Origin: a virus
IMG/VR virus record: IMGVR_UViG_3300043331_002300
Coordinates: 1 to 38,730 of that record
Direction: 5' to 3' (one strand)
DNA length: 38,730 nucleotides
Part shown: piece by piece, positions 1-8,147 of the stretch
Position numbering within the stretch: position 1 is the stretch's first letter
Layout of the letters: the number at the start of each line of letters is the position of its first letter
The notes under the pieces: generated by a model
What the model was told of the DNA's origin: nothing
Databases searched by the model: none
The model's input: only the letters and a program-made list of their open reading frames with translations
Translations under genes and position numbers: made by a program

Positions 1-1091
1 TCGATCGCCGGGAAGAGCGACAGGAAGGGGTAGAGCACCCCCAGGCCGTCCCGCTCGGGGGTGCGGGCCGCGGTGGTCACCCCGAAGGCGGGGAAGTAGG
101 GGCCCCGCAGCGTCCGGGTGTAGGGGTCGCCGTAGCCGTGCTTGACCGGGTTGCGGACGAGCGTCGTCCCCGCCGTCGCGCCGTAGGCCGTGGCGTCGCG
201 CTTCTGGCCGGGGCCCCCGAGGCAGTAGTAGCAGACGTCCCACCACCAGACCTCGTACAGGGTCAGGGTGGGCACCCCGCTCATCACCTGCTCCCACTCG
301 CTGCGGGGCAGGCCGAGCTCCTCGTAGCGGGTGACGCTCCCCTCACGGTCCAGCCCGGCGCCGTAGCGCTCCAGGGCCTCGAGGTAGGGCACCTCGCTGA
401 TCTCCGCGGCCACCCGCAGGCCGTCGAGCGAGCGCCAGTAGTAGAACTGGTCGGCGGGGACGTCGGTCGAGGCCACAGGGTAGGGCGCGGTGCGCTTGAA
501 GCGCTCGGTCGCCTGGTCGTAGGCGCCCCGCTTCTTGTCCTCGTCGCCCGCCTCGGCGAGGTCGCCGTACTCCGGGTCGTCGGGGTCGTCGAGGCGCTTC
601 TGGAGGGCCTTCGAGTAGGCGGTGTAGCCCCGCCAGGCGCTCTTGCTGCGCTCGATCGTCTTGAGCACGCCCAGGCCCCGGGCCACCATCGACCACAGGA
701 AGAGGCGCAGGAGCTGCCGGCCGCTCTCCTGCTCCTGCCGGCGCCAGGAGGCCTCGAAGAAGGCCTGGCGCAGCTCGGCGTTGAGCTGCCCCCCCGAACC
801 CCTGCCGACGGGCTCGAAGCTCACCTGGGGCGGGTTGACGGAGAGCGCGGCGGCGATGGTGTTGACGATGTTGAGCTGCAGGGGGGAGCGGATGACGCGG
901 GTCGTCGACTGGTAGGCCTCGGGCACCGCGACGGGGTAGGTCGACCAGAGGACGGAGTCGTTGTAGCGGTACTGCCGGTCGCGGGCGTCGAACTCGCTCT
1001 GGAGCTGGCGCACCGTCTCGGTGACGAGGCTTTCGTAGTAGGCGTCGTCCTGGCGGACGGGGGCGCTCGAGCTGCGTCGACGCTCGGCCAC
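1..1091 (-). CDS. Phage portal protein (partial, runs off left edge)
   Basis: Portal proteins form the ring at the capsid vertex through which DNA is packaged and ejected. The frame opens at GTG 1091, with AGGGAG four bases upstream, and stays open for 363 codons to the left edge, so the C-terminal part is missing. The call rests on position, directly downstream of the large terminase in the same direction with a 94-base gap, and on portal-like content. That content includes a conserved N-terminal segment (YNDSVLWSTYP, about residues 43-53), a hydrophobic helix region (FLWSMVARGLGVLK, about 131-144), an acidic linker rich in DDPDDPEYGD (about 168-177) and VASTDVPADQFYYW near residues 206-219. 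The gap upstream holds an 18-bp sequence that recurs ahead of the capsid gene. The style resembles P22-type portals. The alternative is another large head protein, which the gene order makes less likely. Confidence 0.8.
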   Translation of the reverse strand, partial: MAERRRSSSAPVRQDDAYYESLVTETVRQLQSEFDARDRQYRYNDSVLWSTYPVAVPEAYQSTTRVIRSPLQLNIVNTIAAALSVNPPQVSFEPVGRGSGGQLNAELRQAFFEASWRRQEQESGRQLLRLFLWSMVARGLGVLKTIERSKSAWRGYTAYSKALQKRLDDPDDPEYGDLAEAGDEDKKRGAYDQATERFKRTAPYPVASTDVPADQFYYWRSLDGLRVAAEISEVPYLEALERYGAGLDREGSVTRYEELGLPRSEWEQVMSGVPTLTLYEVWWWDVCYYCLGGPGQKRDATAYGATAGTTLVRNPVKHGYGDPYTRTLRGPYFPAFGVTTAARTPERDGLGVLYPFLSLFPAI

Positions 1092-1124
1092 GGGGCTCCC
1101 TGGACGTGACGGGTGGGGCGCGCC

Positions 1125-1142
1125 GCCGCCGTCCTGCACCGG
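1125..1142 (-). repeat. 18-bp direct repeat, copy 1, upstream of portal
   Basis: The minus-strand sequence CCGGTGCAGGACGGCGGC lies in the terminase-portal gap, 33 bases upstream of the portal start codon. An identical copy lies at 30085-30102, 28 bases upstream of the major capsid start. Both copies are intergenic and in the same orientation relative to the downstream gene. The function is unknown; a shared late promoter element, RNA-processing site or translation enhancer is possible. Confidence 0.75.
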
Positions 1143-1185
1143 GGCTGGCCCCAGCATACCGGATCGGTCGAGCCCGCCGGCCCCG

Positions 1186-2739
1186 TCAGCCGAAGCGGGC
1201 CGGCGTGGGCGCCGCCCGCACCCGCCCGGCGGTGGCCCCCAGGCACATCACCATCGCTCCCGAGAGGGCGTCGACGCAGTCGTCGTGGGCCGCCAGGGGG
1301 AAGGCGAGCAGCTCCCGCTCCATCGCCCCCCACAGGGGCAGGGCCTTGTCCACACACAGGAGGCCGGCCTCGGCCCGGGCGGCCGGGAGCCGGGCCCGCA
1401 CCACCTTGTCGCTCGAGACGGGGACGCCCTGCACGTCGACCGCGAGGCGCCCCAGCAGGCGCTGGCGCAGCTGGAGCACCAGGCCCCCCACGGCCTCCTG
1501 GCGGAAGGCCGGGATCTCGACCCCGACGGCGTGGGGGCGCACCACGAGGAGGTGCTCGGCCAGGGCCCGGGCCAGCCCGTCCTCGTTGACCTGCTTACGG
1601 AACAGCGCGGTCAGGTAGGTGCGCCGCTGGACGTCCCGGGGGTCATAGGCCAGCGTCACCGCCGCGGTGTAGTCGGCGCTGGCCGTGTCCGAGAACGCGG
1701 TGTCGACGAAGGTCATCCGCACGGCCCCGGGGGCGATGGTGGCGAGGTACGTCTCCGGCAGGGGGCGGAACCACGACGCCGCCCGGAAGATGTCGCCCCC
1801 CAGCTCGAGCACCGAGCCCTGGTGGAGGAGGGCGAACTGGGCCGTGCCCAGGCGGGCCTGCTCGGCGGCGACCCACTCGAGGGGGAAGCGGGCCGGCCAC
1901 AGCGGGACCCGCCCCTCGGCGTCCCGCGCGGGGCCGGGGTAGTCCACGGAGAGCTGCGGCCAGACCTCGGTGCGCCAGCCCTGGGCCTGGAGGTGGGCGG
2001 CCACGTCGGCGTCCGAGAAGCGGGTCATCACGGCGACGGCGCTCCCGCCGGGGTGGAGCCGGGTGAGCAGGGTCTGGTCGAGGTAGCGCCGGACCCGGCG
2101 CATCTCGGCCTCGGACTGGGCCATCTCCTGGGTCACGGGGTCGTCGAGGACCAGGAGGTGGCACCGCGAGCCGATCACGGAGGCCCCGATCCCGCTCGAG
2201 CGATACGAGGGGTCTTTCGTCTCCGGGGGCACCCCGGCCAGGTAGAGCCCGTCCGACGACCAGCCCCGGGCGGGATCGGGCCGCTGAGCCGGGTCGGGGA
2301 AGACGGCCCGGCGGGCCTCGTTGGCGAGCAGCGCCAGGGCCACCACGCCGTGGAACTCCGAGGCCATCACGTCGGAGGAGGTGACGGCCAGCACCGCCCG
2401 GTCGGGGTGCCGGCCGAGGTACCACAGGGGCAGCACCAGGGACGCGTACGCCGATTTCCCGCTGCCCGGCGGGGCGACCAGCAGGAGGCGCCCGCCGGGG
2501 GTGGTGACCGTCTCCCGGATGGCCTCGAGCCAGGCCCGGTGGTGGCGGGCCGGACGCAGGCCGTGGGCGACGAAGGCGTAGGCCTCCGGCCGGCGCCGGG
2601 CCAGCTCCAGGGCCACGGCGTCCCAGGATTGGGGTACCGAGGCCCGCTTCCCGGCCACCTCGCCGGGCGGCAGCTGCCCCGCGCCCGACCGGGCGCCGGC
2701 GGGCCCCCGGTCGGCGTCAGGGGCCCGGCTGCGGGTCAT
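1186..2739 (-). CDS. terL: Terminase large subunit
   Basis: ATP-driven DNA packaging motor and nuclease that translocates DNA through the portal and cuts it into genome units. The 517-residue product has an N-terminal ATPase domain with Walker A APPGSGKS (residues 89-96), Walker B LLVLDD (195-200) and a likely coupling motif VMTRFSD (about 237-243). The C-terminal RNase H-like nuclease has D346 in FVDTAF, E408 in VGVEIP, and D486, D487 and D490 in HDDCVDALS. All expected catalytic residues are present and the length is normal for the family. The start at ATG 2739 overlaps the small-subunit-like gene by 23 bases, indicating translational coupling. Confidence 0.95.
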   Translation of the reverse strand: MTRSRAPDADRGPAGARSGAGQLPPGEVAGKRASVPQSWDAVALELARRRPEAYAFVAHGLRPARHHRAWLEAIRETVTTPGGRLLLVAPPGSGKSAYASLVLPLWYLGRHPDRAVLAVTSSDVMASEFHGVVALALLANEARRAVFPDPAQRPDPARGWSSDGLYLAGVPPETKDPSYRSSGIGASVIGSRCHLLVLDDPVTQEMAQSEAEMRRVRRYLDQTLLTRLHPGGSAVAVMTRFSDADVAAHLQAQGWRTEVWPQLSVDYPGPARDAEGRVPLWPARFPLEWVAAEQARLGTAQFALLHQGSVLELGGDIFRAASWFRPLPETYLATIAPGAVRMTFVDTAFSDTASADYTAAVTLAYDPRDVQRRTYLTALFRKQVNEDGLARALAEHLLVVRPHAVGVEIPAFRQEAVGGLVLQLRQRLLGRLAVDVQGVPVSSDKVVRARLPAARAEAGLLCVDKALPLWGAMERELLAFPLAAHDDCVDALSGAMVMCLGATAGRVRAAPTPARFG

Positions 2740-3088
2740 CGTCTCGCCCTAACAGGGCCCGGGTGAGACGCTCCACGTCCGCCTCGTCGACGTGGGCGCG
2801 GACGGCCTCCAGCTGCGTCACCGTGGCGTCGACCGTGGCGCTGACCTGGGCGTCCAGCTGCACCACGGCCTTGCCGAAGCCCCGGTCGGCGAGCCACTGG
2901 GCCGCCTGCATCCGCAGCGGCGTGGGCTGCTTCGGGTTGCGGAGCACGCCGAGCATGAACGCCACCAGCTCGGCCCCGCTACGGGTTTCGTCCCGGATCA
3001 TGGCGCCGAAGCCCGGCGGCCTCCCGGTGGGGTTGCCGCTCACCCCCGGCATGAACCGCCCTGAAACGCCCCTGTTAGCAGGGGTCAC
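2717..3088 (-). CDS. Small terminase-like protein (DUF5681-type N-terminus)
   Basis: Probably the DNA-recognition partner of the large terminase. Near the N-terminus is the motif GRFMPGVSGNPTGRP, the PGxSGNPxGRP signature typical of DUF5681 proteins encoded just ahead of terL in many phages. The rest is predicted helical. I chose GTG 3088 because GGAGG lies six bases upstream; this gives 123 residues and a 14-base overlap with the preceding gene. ATG 3127 (136 residues) has GAGG directly abutting the start, and ATG 3052 would cut into the conserved motif. The stop lies inside terL. The role as a small terminase is inferred from the motif and position. Confidence 0.72.
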   Translation of the reverse strand: MTPANRGVSGRFMPGVSGNPTGRPPGFGAMIRDETRSGAELVAFMLGVLRNPKQPTPLRMQAAQWLADRGFGKAVVQLDAQVSATVDATVTQLEAVRAHVDEADVERLTRALLGRDDDPQPGP

Positions 3089-3290
3089 GCCCGTCCTCCC
3101 ACCGCCACAGTGCGAGCGCGGTGCCATCCTCGTGGCGCTGCAGGACGGCCGGCACCCAGGCGCCCGGCGCCTCCCGGGGCGCCGGCCTCGGCCAAGGCAC
3201 CGACACGCGGCGCCCCGTCGACGCCTCCACCAGGGTGGCCACGCCGGGGTCGATCCGAAGGAGCGCGAAGCGGGGCGCGATCCGCCTCAC
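3075..3290 (-). CDS. Hypothetical small protein, 71 residues
   Basis: Not recognised. The GTG at 3290 overlaps the upstream TGA stop in a GTGA junction, and the stop at 3075 lies inside the next gene, so the frame fits the coupled operon exactly. The product begins VRRIAPRFALLRIDPG and looks beta-rich (VATLVEASTGRRVSVPW, then a region with LALWRWEDG at the end), perhaps a small SH3- or OB-like fold. There is no membrane segment. A longer frame opens upstream at 3476, but that part is the antisense-like shadow of the preceding gene. It sits between the coiled-coil/winged-helix gene and the small terminase, so a packaging or regulatory accessory role is possible but unproven. Confidence 0.6.
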   Translation of the reverse strand: MRRIAPRFALLRIDPGVATLVEASTGRRVSVPWPRPAPREAPGAWVPAVLQRHEDGTALALWRWEDGRDPC

Positions 3291-3868
3291 GCCTGCGCCT
3301 CCGCTCCCGTCTCCCGCTCGACCAGTCGGTAGCGCCCCGGCTCGACCTTCTCCATGACGCCCGTGGTCACCAGGCCCTTCACCCCGGTGAGCGCGCGGTA
3401 CACGCTCGACGCGTACAAGGTAGAGGTTTCCCGGAAGTCCCGCAAGACCAGCTCGCCCCCGTGGGACTCGGCCCACCCCAGCAGCTGCCCGTGGGTCACC
3501 TCGCGCTGTGCCTTCGCCCGAGCCGTCTCGCTCTTCGCGTGCCGCAGCGCCCCCGTCGTCGGGGTCGGTCCCGGCGTCCCCGCGGTGAGCCCTAGGGCCC
3601 GCCGGAGGAGCACCACCTCACGCCGGCGCGCGGCCAGAGCCTCCCGCAGCTCGGCCCGCATCCGGAGCATCTCCTGGTGGAGGGAGGCCAGGCGCCGCTC
3701 GAGACGCAGCAGGTCCAGCGCGGCCCGCTCGAAGGCCTCCTCGTAGGCGTCGCGCCCCTCCAGCCCGTTCCACGCAAAGGCTTCGGGATCGGGCTCCGGC
3801 ACCCAATTCGGGTCAAAATCGTCGCCCAAAACCGCCGACCTGTCTGTTCTGCCTAACGATTTCGTCAT
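3287..3868 (-). CDS. Coiled-coil protein with C-terminal winged-helix-like domain
   Basis: Specific function not recognised. The N-terminal 40 residues are acidic (DDFDPNWVPEPDPEAF), followed by a long charged helix, about 45-100, rich in L, E, R and A (LLRLERRLASLHQEMLRM) that should form a coiled coil. The last 70 residues (VTHGQLLGWAESHGGELVLRDF and onward to VMEKVEPGRYRLV) read as a winged helix with a final beta hairpin. This suggests DNA binding as a dimer, for example a terminase-associated or regulatory protein. I chose ATG 3868 because GAGGG lies nine bases upstream; ATG 3877 sits directly on that GAGGG. The gene follows a 190-base control region with repeats and may be first in a packaging transcript. 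Confidence 0.7.
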   Translation of the reverse strand: MTKSLGRTDRSAVLGDDFDPNWVPEPDPEAFAWNGLEGRDAYEEAFERAALDLLRLERRLASLHQEMLRMRAELREALAARRREVVLLRRALGLTAGTPGPTPTTGALRHAKSETARAKAQREVTHGQLLGWAESHGGELVLRDFRETSTLYASSVYRALTGVKGLVTTGVMEKVEPGRYRLVERETGAEAQA

Positions 3869-3927
3869 TCGGTGCATCCCTCGGCACTGCTCAGATGGGC
3901 AGCTTTTCCAGGAGGGGCATGACCCAT

Positions 3928-4062
3928 ATGAATGATATGAACCTTCTCCGGGGTTAAGTTGCCGGAGATTTTTCTATGGAGGTGATAAGGGGGTCCATCA
4001 TTCATAAGGTTCATCCAAAGACCCCCTACCAGGAGAAAACGCCCCCGACGGCGATGAACCTT
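3928..4062. promoter_or_regulatory. Repeat-bearing AT-richer control region
   Basis: The gap between the helicase gene end and the start at 3868 is visibly richer in A and T than its surroundings. The 9-mer ATGAACCTT occurs on the plus strand at 3937-3945 and 4054-4062 and on the minus strand at 4006-4014. The related 8-mer ATGAATGA occurs at 3928-3935 (plus) and 3998-4005 (minus). In both clusters two ATGAA cores lie nine bases apart, close to one helical turn. This is typical of operators or iterons. Its position beside the replication helicase makes an origin possible, but a promoter/operator for the downstream packaging genes fits equally well. Confidence 0.45.
3946..3975 (+). terminator. 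U-tailed hairpin, reads rightward
   Basis: CTCCGG (3946-3951) pairs with CCGGAG (3962-3967) across a 10-base loop and is followed by ATTTTTCT. This is a short intrinsic-terminator form on the plus strand, although all nearby genes lie on the minus strand. It may stop antisense transcription or be part of the control region. Confidence 0.4.
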
Positions 4063-4065
4063 GGC

Positions 4066-6630
4066 TCACGGTCGGCGCAAGGCGACCCCCGTCCAGGCGT
4101 TCCCGGCCATGGTGTGGACGCTCCCGAACCCCCGGTCGGTCAGCCGGAGCCCGAGCCAGCGCTGGGAGCGGGCCGTCTCCCCGGTGTCGGCGCACCAGGT
4201 CTGGAAGGCGGCGAACAGGGCCCGTGCCGGGGTCTGGGCCTGGGGGTTCAGCTCGCAGGCCTCCTCGAGGAAACGTCCCACCACGTCCATCGCCTCCCGG
4301 TAGGCCTCCGTGGCCGAGCGGACCGGCTCCGGCTCGGACAGCCCCCGGATGCGCCACTCGACGCAGCCCCGCAGGGCCCAGCCCAGGATCCCGGGCAGCT
4401 CTTCCCGGAGCTTGTTGGGCAGCTGCCGGTCGACCTCGTCGTCCCTGAGCCGCTCGGTGAGGGGGGTGAGCTTGATCCGGTCCCAGATGCCCTGGTCGTC
4501 CCCGCGGACGGTGGGCCGGGAGTTGGTGGCCAGCCAGGGGGTGAACTGGGGCTTGAAGTCGAACCACTCCCCCCGCATGAACCGGGCGCTGATGGTGTCC
4601 CCGCCGGTGATCCGCTTCACCAGGGCCTCGGCGAGGTGCTGGTCCTGGTCGGTCTCCGAGACGGCCACCAGCCTGACCCCCTTGAGCATGGCCAGGTCGT
4701 TGGGGATGGCCCCGTCCCGGCGCTCGAGGAGCGTCTCCGGGGGCGCCACCCGGGCGTAGTCCGGCCCCAGCGCCGCCAGGAGCGCCTCCACCAGGGTCGA
4801 CTTGCCGTTACGCCCGGGGCCGTAGAGCACGGCCAGCACCCGCTCCGTCTCGTCCCCCACCAGGGTCTGTCCGGCCATCCGCTGGAGGTAGCAGCGCACC
4901 GTCTCGTCGGGCACGATCCGGCTCAAGAACTGCTCAAACAGGGGCGCCGGCGCGTCCATGTCCCCCGAGCTGGCGGCGAGCTTGGTGAGCAGGTCGCCCC
5001 GGCGGTGGGCGTACTTGAGCCCGGTGCGCAGGTCGACCGTGCCGTCTGGGCAGTTGAGCAGGTGGGGGGAGCAGTCCAGCTCGTCCGGGCGCACCGGGAC
5101 ACCCGGCAGGGCCTGGGCGATCGCCAGCAGGGCCCGGAGCCTGGCTTCGGACTGGCTGTCGGCGGCCCACTTGCGGAGCTTCCCGGCGCGGTCGTCGTCC
5201 TCCGTCGCCCGGGCTTCCGCACGGATCGCCCGGACGGTGCGGATGGCGAAGCGCAGGATCGCGCCCTCCTCGTCCCGCTGCCAGCGCCGCCCGTCCCACA
5301 GGAGCCAGGAGCGCCAGGGGGCGCAGTAGCGGAGGTCGCGCCCGAAGCGGGCTACCAGGCGCTCGGCGTTGCCCACGTCGGAGGGCTCGTAGAGGGTCGG
5401 GGCGGCGGGCACGACGACGGCGGCCGGCTCGAGCGTCGTCGCGTGGTTCACGGTCTGGTTCCCGGCGGGGGGCTCTTCACCGACCCAGTACCCCGTCACT
5501 TCGACGGCCGGCGCAGCGGCCTCGCCGGCGGGAGCGTGGGGGACGGCAGGCTCCGCGTCCAGCCCGAGCCACACCCGCACCCGGTCGCAGGTCCGGCTGC
5601 CGAGCAGATCGGCCAGGGTCTTCCAGCCGGTGAGGCGCTTCCCCGAGGCGACCCCCCGCACGCTGTCGCCGGCGGCGTGGGCCCGGTCGAAGGCCTCGGG
5701 GTCGCCGGCGGCGTGGGCCACCCGGGAGACGAAGGCCTCCACGTCGACCCACACCCACCCCCCGCGGGCGAGCACGGCGCCCAACGCCAGGGCGCAGTCG
5801 TGGCGGGCGCCCTCGCCGGGCCAGTGGCGAGCAAGCAGGGACGCGGTGGCCAGACGCCCCACGGCGGCGGCGAGCTTGCCCCCATCGATCGCCGCCGGTA
5901 CCCCGTCCTCTTCCCAGGTGATCTCCTCACCGGACGGGTGGACGCTGCCCGGAAAGATCGTCTGGGCGCCGGTCGAGCGCAGCTCCACCAGGCACGTCCG
6001 AGTCGCCCCGCCGCCCGTGTCCTGATACCGGGTCGTCTGGGGGAGCGTCTCCGGGGGAGCGGCGACGTAGAGCCAGTGCGAGCCGGGCTTGCTCTCCCGG
6101 CCGAAGACGGCGGGCGTGGGGGGCAGGAAGCCCCCGGCCAGGGCGATCGCCTCCGGGCTGTCCAGGTCGACGTCGACCAGGCACCCGGAGGGCTCCCCGA
6201 GCAGGACGCCGGCGTTGTGCTCCTGGCCGTCGCCGAACTGCGCCCGCACCTCGCCCGGCCCGAGGCGCATGGTTTGCCAGGCTTTGCCCTTCGGCGCCTT
6301 CTGGCCCCGCGGCACGGGGATGGGGCACCACCCCCGGCGGAGGTACTCGAGCGCCGTGCGGGCGACCTCGGGCAGGAGGGCCTCGGCGGCCCGGGCGAAG
6401 GCGGCCTGGGCCTCGAGGGAGAGGGTCGATCGGAGCGTATCGGACAGCACGCCCTGCCCGACGAAAGACACGACGTTGGCCGGGACGAGCGTGCCCAGCG
6501 CGTCCAGGCGGGCCAGCTCCCGGGCGTCGGCCTCGGCCACCCCGGCGTCCCGGAGCGCCCGCAGGACGGGGACGTCGATCTGGACCCGGCCGGCGTCGCC
6601 GAGGGGCTGGCCGTCGTCCTCAGCGGTCAT
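4066..6630 (-). CDS. Bifunctional primase-polymerase / SF3 helicase (D5/P4 family)
   Basis: Replication protein combining primer synthesis and DNA unwinding in 854 residues. The N-terminal archaeo-eukaryotic primase domain (about 90-260) has the catalytic LVDVDLD (D153, D155), GSHWLY with H185 and the third acidic site LVELRS (E216). A low-complexity Ala/Pro linker follows (about 358-415), then a D5_N-like region (about 425-600, with LLNCPDGTVDLRTG at 524-537). The helicase has Walker A GPGRNGKS (604-611), Walker B-like VSETD (657-661) and the sensor motif WLATNSRP (699-706). All core residues are intact. ATG 6630 overlaps the methyltransferase stop in ATGA. Such fused enzymes usually start phage or satellite replication, so an origin is likely nearby. 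Confidence 0.92.
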   Translation of the reverse strand: MTAEDDGQPLGDAGRVQIDVPVLRALRDAGVAEADARELARLDALGTLVPANVVSFVGQGVLSDTLRSTLSLEAQAAFARAAEALLPEVARTALEYLRRGWCPIPVPRGQKAPKGKAWQTMRLGPGEVRAQFGDGQEHNAGVLLGEPSGCLVDVDLDSPEAIALAGGFLPPTPAVFGRESKPGSHWLYVAAPPETLPQTTRYQDTGGGATRTCLVELRSTGAQTIFPGSVHPSGEEITWEEDGVPAAIDGGKLAAAVGRLATASLLARHWPGEGARHDCALALGAVLARGGWVWVDVEAFVSRVAHAAGDPEAFDRAHAAGDSVRGVASGKRLTGWKTLADLLGSRTCDRVRVWLGLDAEPAVPHAPAGEAAAPAVEVTGYWVGEEPPAGNQTVNHATTLEPAAVVVPAAPTLYEPSDVGNAERLVARFGRDLRYCAPWRSWLLWDGRRWQRDEEGAILRFAIRTVRAIRAEARATEDDDRAGKLRKWAADSQSEARLRALLAIAQALPGVPVRPDELDCSPHLLNCPDGTVDLRTGLKYAHRRGDLLTKLAASSGDMDAPAPLFEQFLSRIVPDETVRCYLQRMAGQTLVGDETERVLAVLYGPGRNGKSTLVEALLAALGPDYARVAPPETLLERRDGAIPNDLAMLKGVRLVAVSETDQDQHLAEALVKRITGGDTISARFMRGEWFDFKPQFTPWLATNSRPTVRGDDQGIWDRIKLTPLTERLRDDEVDRQLPNKLREELPGILGWALRGCVEWRIRGLSEPEPVRSATEAYREAMDVVGRFLEEACELNPQAQTPARALFAAFQTWCADTGETARSQRWLGLRLTDRGFGSVHTMAGNAWTGVALRRP

Positions 6631-8147
6631 GCATCTACCGCCACGAGGTCACAGCCGAGGAACCGACGCCCCATCCTCCGAGCCACCCGCAGCGTCGTGC
6701 CGCTCCCGGCGAACGGGTCGAGGACCACGCCTGCCTCACGACATCCGTGGCGGATGGCTCGCTCGACCAACTCCTCAGGGAAGGGTGCCAGGTGCCCCTT
6801 TGCCCCGCCGCGCTGGCCCACCGCGATACGCCACACGTCGTCACGACTCGGACGCCGGTCGAAGTAGGCATGCTCGGCGCGCGTCAAAACATAGATTGGC
6901 TCCCAAGCTTGCGTCAGCCGGTCGTGCACGTTCTCCGGCGCATGACCGAGCTTGTGCCAGACGATCTTGCCGGACAACCGCCACTTCAGTCCCCGTACCA
7001 GCACGCTCACGATGCGCTCGGGGATGAGGCAGAAACTCTTGTCGGGCACGTCGAATTCGCGGGAGGCGCCGGCAGTCCCATTGGCCCGAACCGCCACCTC
7101 GGAGATGCCCCGCGCCCGGTCCGGATCGCCCCGGTATTGACCCGGTTGGGAAGCGAGCGTGTCGCCGAGATTGAGGAACAGGCAGCCGTCCTCTTTGAGC
7201 ACCCGCCCGACCTCAACCAAGACAACACCGAGGTTCGCGACGTAGTCCTCCGGCGTGGCCTCCTGACCTAGCTCGAGGGGCTCACCGGGCACGTAGGTGC
7301 GCTTCTTCCAGTAGGGCGGACTCGTGACGCAGACATCGACACAGGCGTCGGGCAGAGCCTTCAGGTAGGTGAGGGCGTCGGCCCCATAGACGACGCGGTC
7401 GAACGGCAGCTCGGCCATGTCGGGCAACGCCGCCCGCCCGCTTTGCCGTTCCCGGGAGGCCGCCATCCGCTCACCGTGCGCCTCTTCGTGGGACTTCCTC
7501 CCGTCCTGCTGGGCCTTGACCCTGGCCGCGGCCCGCCGGACGGCGGCTCGCTGGGTCTGCACGATGCCGCTGATGCGCGCCTCGGACACGCCGTATGCCC
7601 CTGCGATGCTGGCCTGCGTCTCCCCCGCCTCCACCCGCTCGAGGATGCTCTGCCACTGGTCCTCCGGGATCTTGACCTCCGGGGCACGGGGCACCGGAGG
7701 GGGGAGTTGCTTGTGTTCTCGCACCCGCTCTCGCAGTTCTCGCGTTGACCAGCCTTGCTCAGCGGCTCCCTCCAAGAACCGCGTTTGCTCCTCCGGCCCA
7801 AGGGAGGCGATCTCTCGGTGGTGCGACCAGGAGAGGTTATTGCGGCGCCGCAATAATCCGACCTGCTTCGCCACCCACACGTCAGCCAAGAGCGACTGGT
7901 AGTTGGTGCCCTCTGGATCGAGCGCCTGGGCATACATCTCGCCGTAGGTGCGCTCGCCATAGCACAGCCAGTCGCCCCGCCACCAGTGAACGCTCTCCCG
8001 GATGCGGTCGAGCGTCCTCCCGACCTCCTCCCATTCTTCGAAAGGCATGGCCTCCGGAAGCTCAAGACTCGTCGCCGTGACCGTTCCGGGGAGGCGGAGG
8101 CCCTGGTCGGAGCGCGGCAGCAGGGCGGCGCTGCTCAGTCGCTCCAC
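6627..8147 (-). CDS. DNA methyltransferase with ParB/KorB-like N-terminal domain
   Basis: Predicted to methylate an amino group of A or C in DNA. The C-terminal half is a beta-class amino-methyltransferase: TSPPYW (275-280, catalytic motif IV) precedes the S-adenosylmethionine motif DPFAGSGTT (477-485). TSPPY suggests N4-cytosine, but N6-adenine cannot be excluded. The first ~220 residues are a separate DNA-binding module found in phage and mobile-element proteins, with GDWLCYGERTYGE (58-70), NNLSWSHHREIASL (103-116) and a helix-turn-helix around GETQASIAGAYGVSEARIS (175-193). The GTG 8147 start has GAGG seven bases upstream and overlaps the nuclease gene by 13 bases. Base use is less GC-rich than the flanking genes, a sign of acquisition. 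It may protect DNA from the adjacent nuclease or from host enzymes. Confidence 0.9.
   Translation of the reverse strand: MERLSSAALLPRSDQGLRLPGTVTATSLELPEAMPFEEWEEVGRTLDRIRESVHWWRGDWLCYGERTYGEMYAQALDPEGTNYQSLLADVWVAKQVGLLRRRNNLSWSHHREIASLGPEEQTRFLEGAAEQGWSTRELRERVREHKQLPPPVPRAPEVKIPEDQWQSILERVEAGETQASIAGAYGVSEARISGIVQTQRAAVRRAAARVKAQQDGRKSHEEAHGERMAASRERQSGRAALPDMAELPFDRVVYGADALTYLKALPDACVDVCVTSPPYWKKRTYVPGEPLELGQEATPEDYVANLGVVLVEVGRVLKEDGCLFLNLGDTLASQPGQYRGDPDRARGISEVAVRANGTAGASREFDVPDKSFCLIPERIVSVLVRGLKWRLSGKIVWHKLGHAPENVHDRLTQAWEPIYVLTRAEHAYFDRRPSRDDVWRIAVGQRGGAKGHLAPFPEELVERAIRHGCREAGVVLDPFAGSGTTLRVARRMGRRFLGCDLVAVDA

Noticed and set aside
3976-6867. Long plus-strand open frame of about 960 codons opposite the helicase gene
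   Set aside because: Gly/Pro/Arg/Leu-rich translation without motifs; the minus strand carries an intact PrimPol-SF3 helicase. Such shadows are common in very GC-rich DNA.
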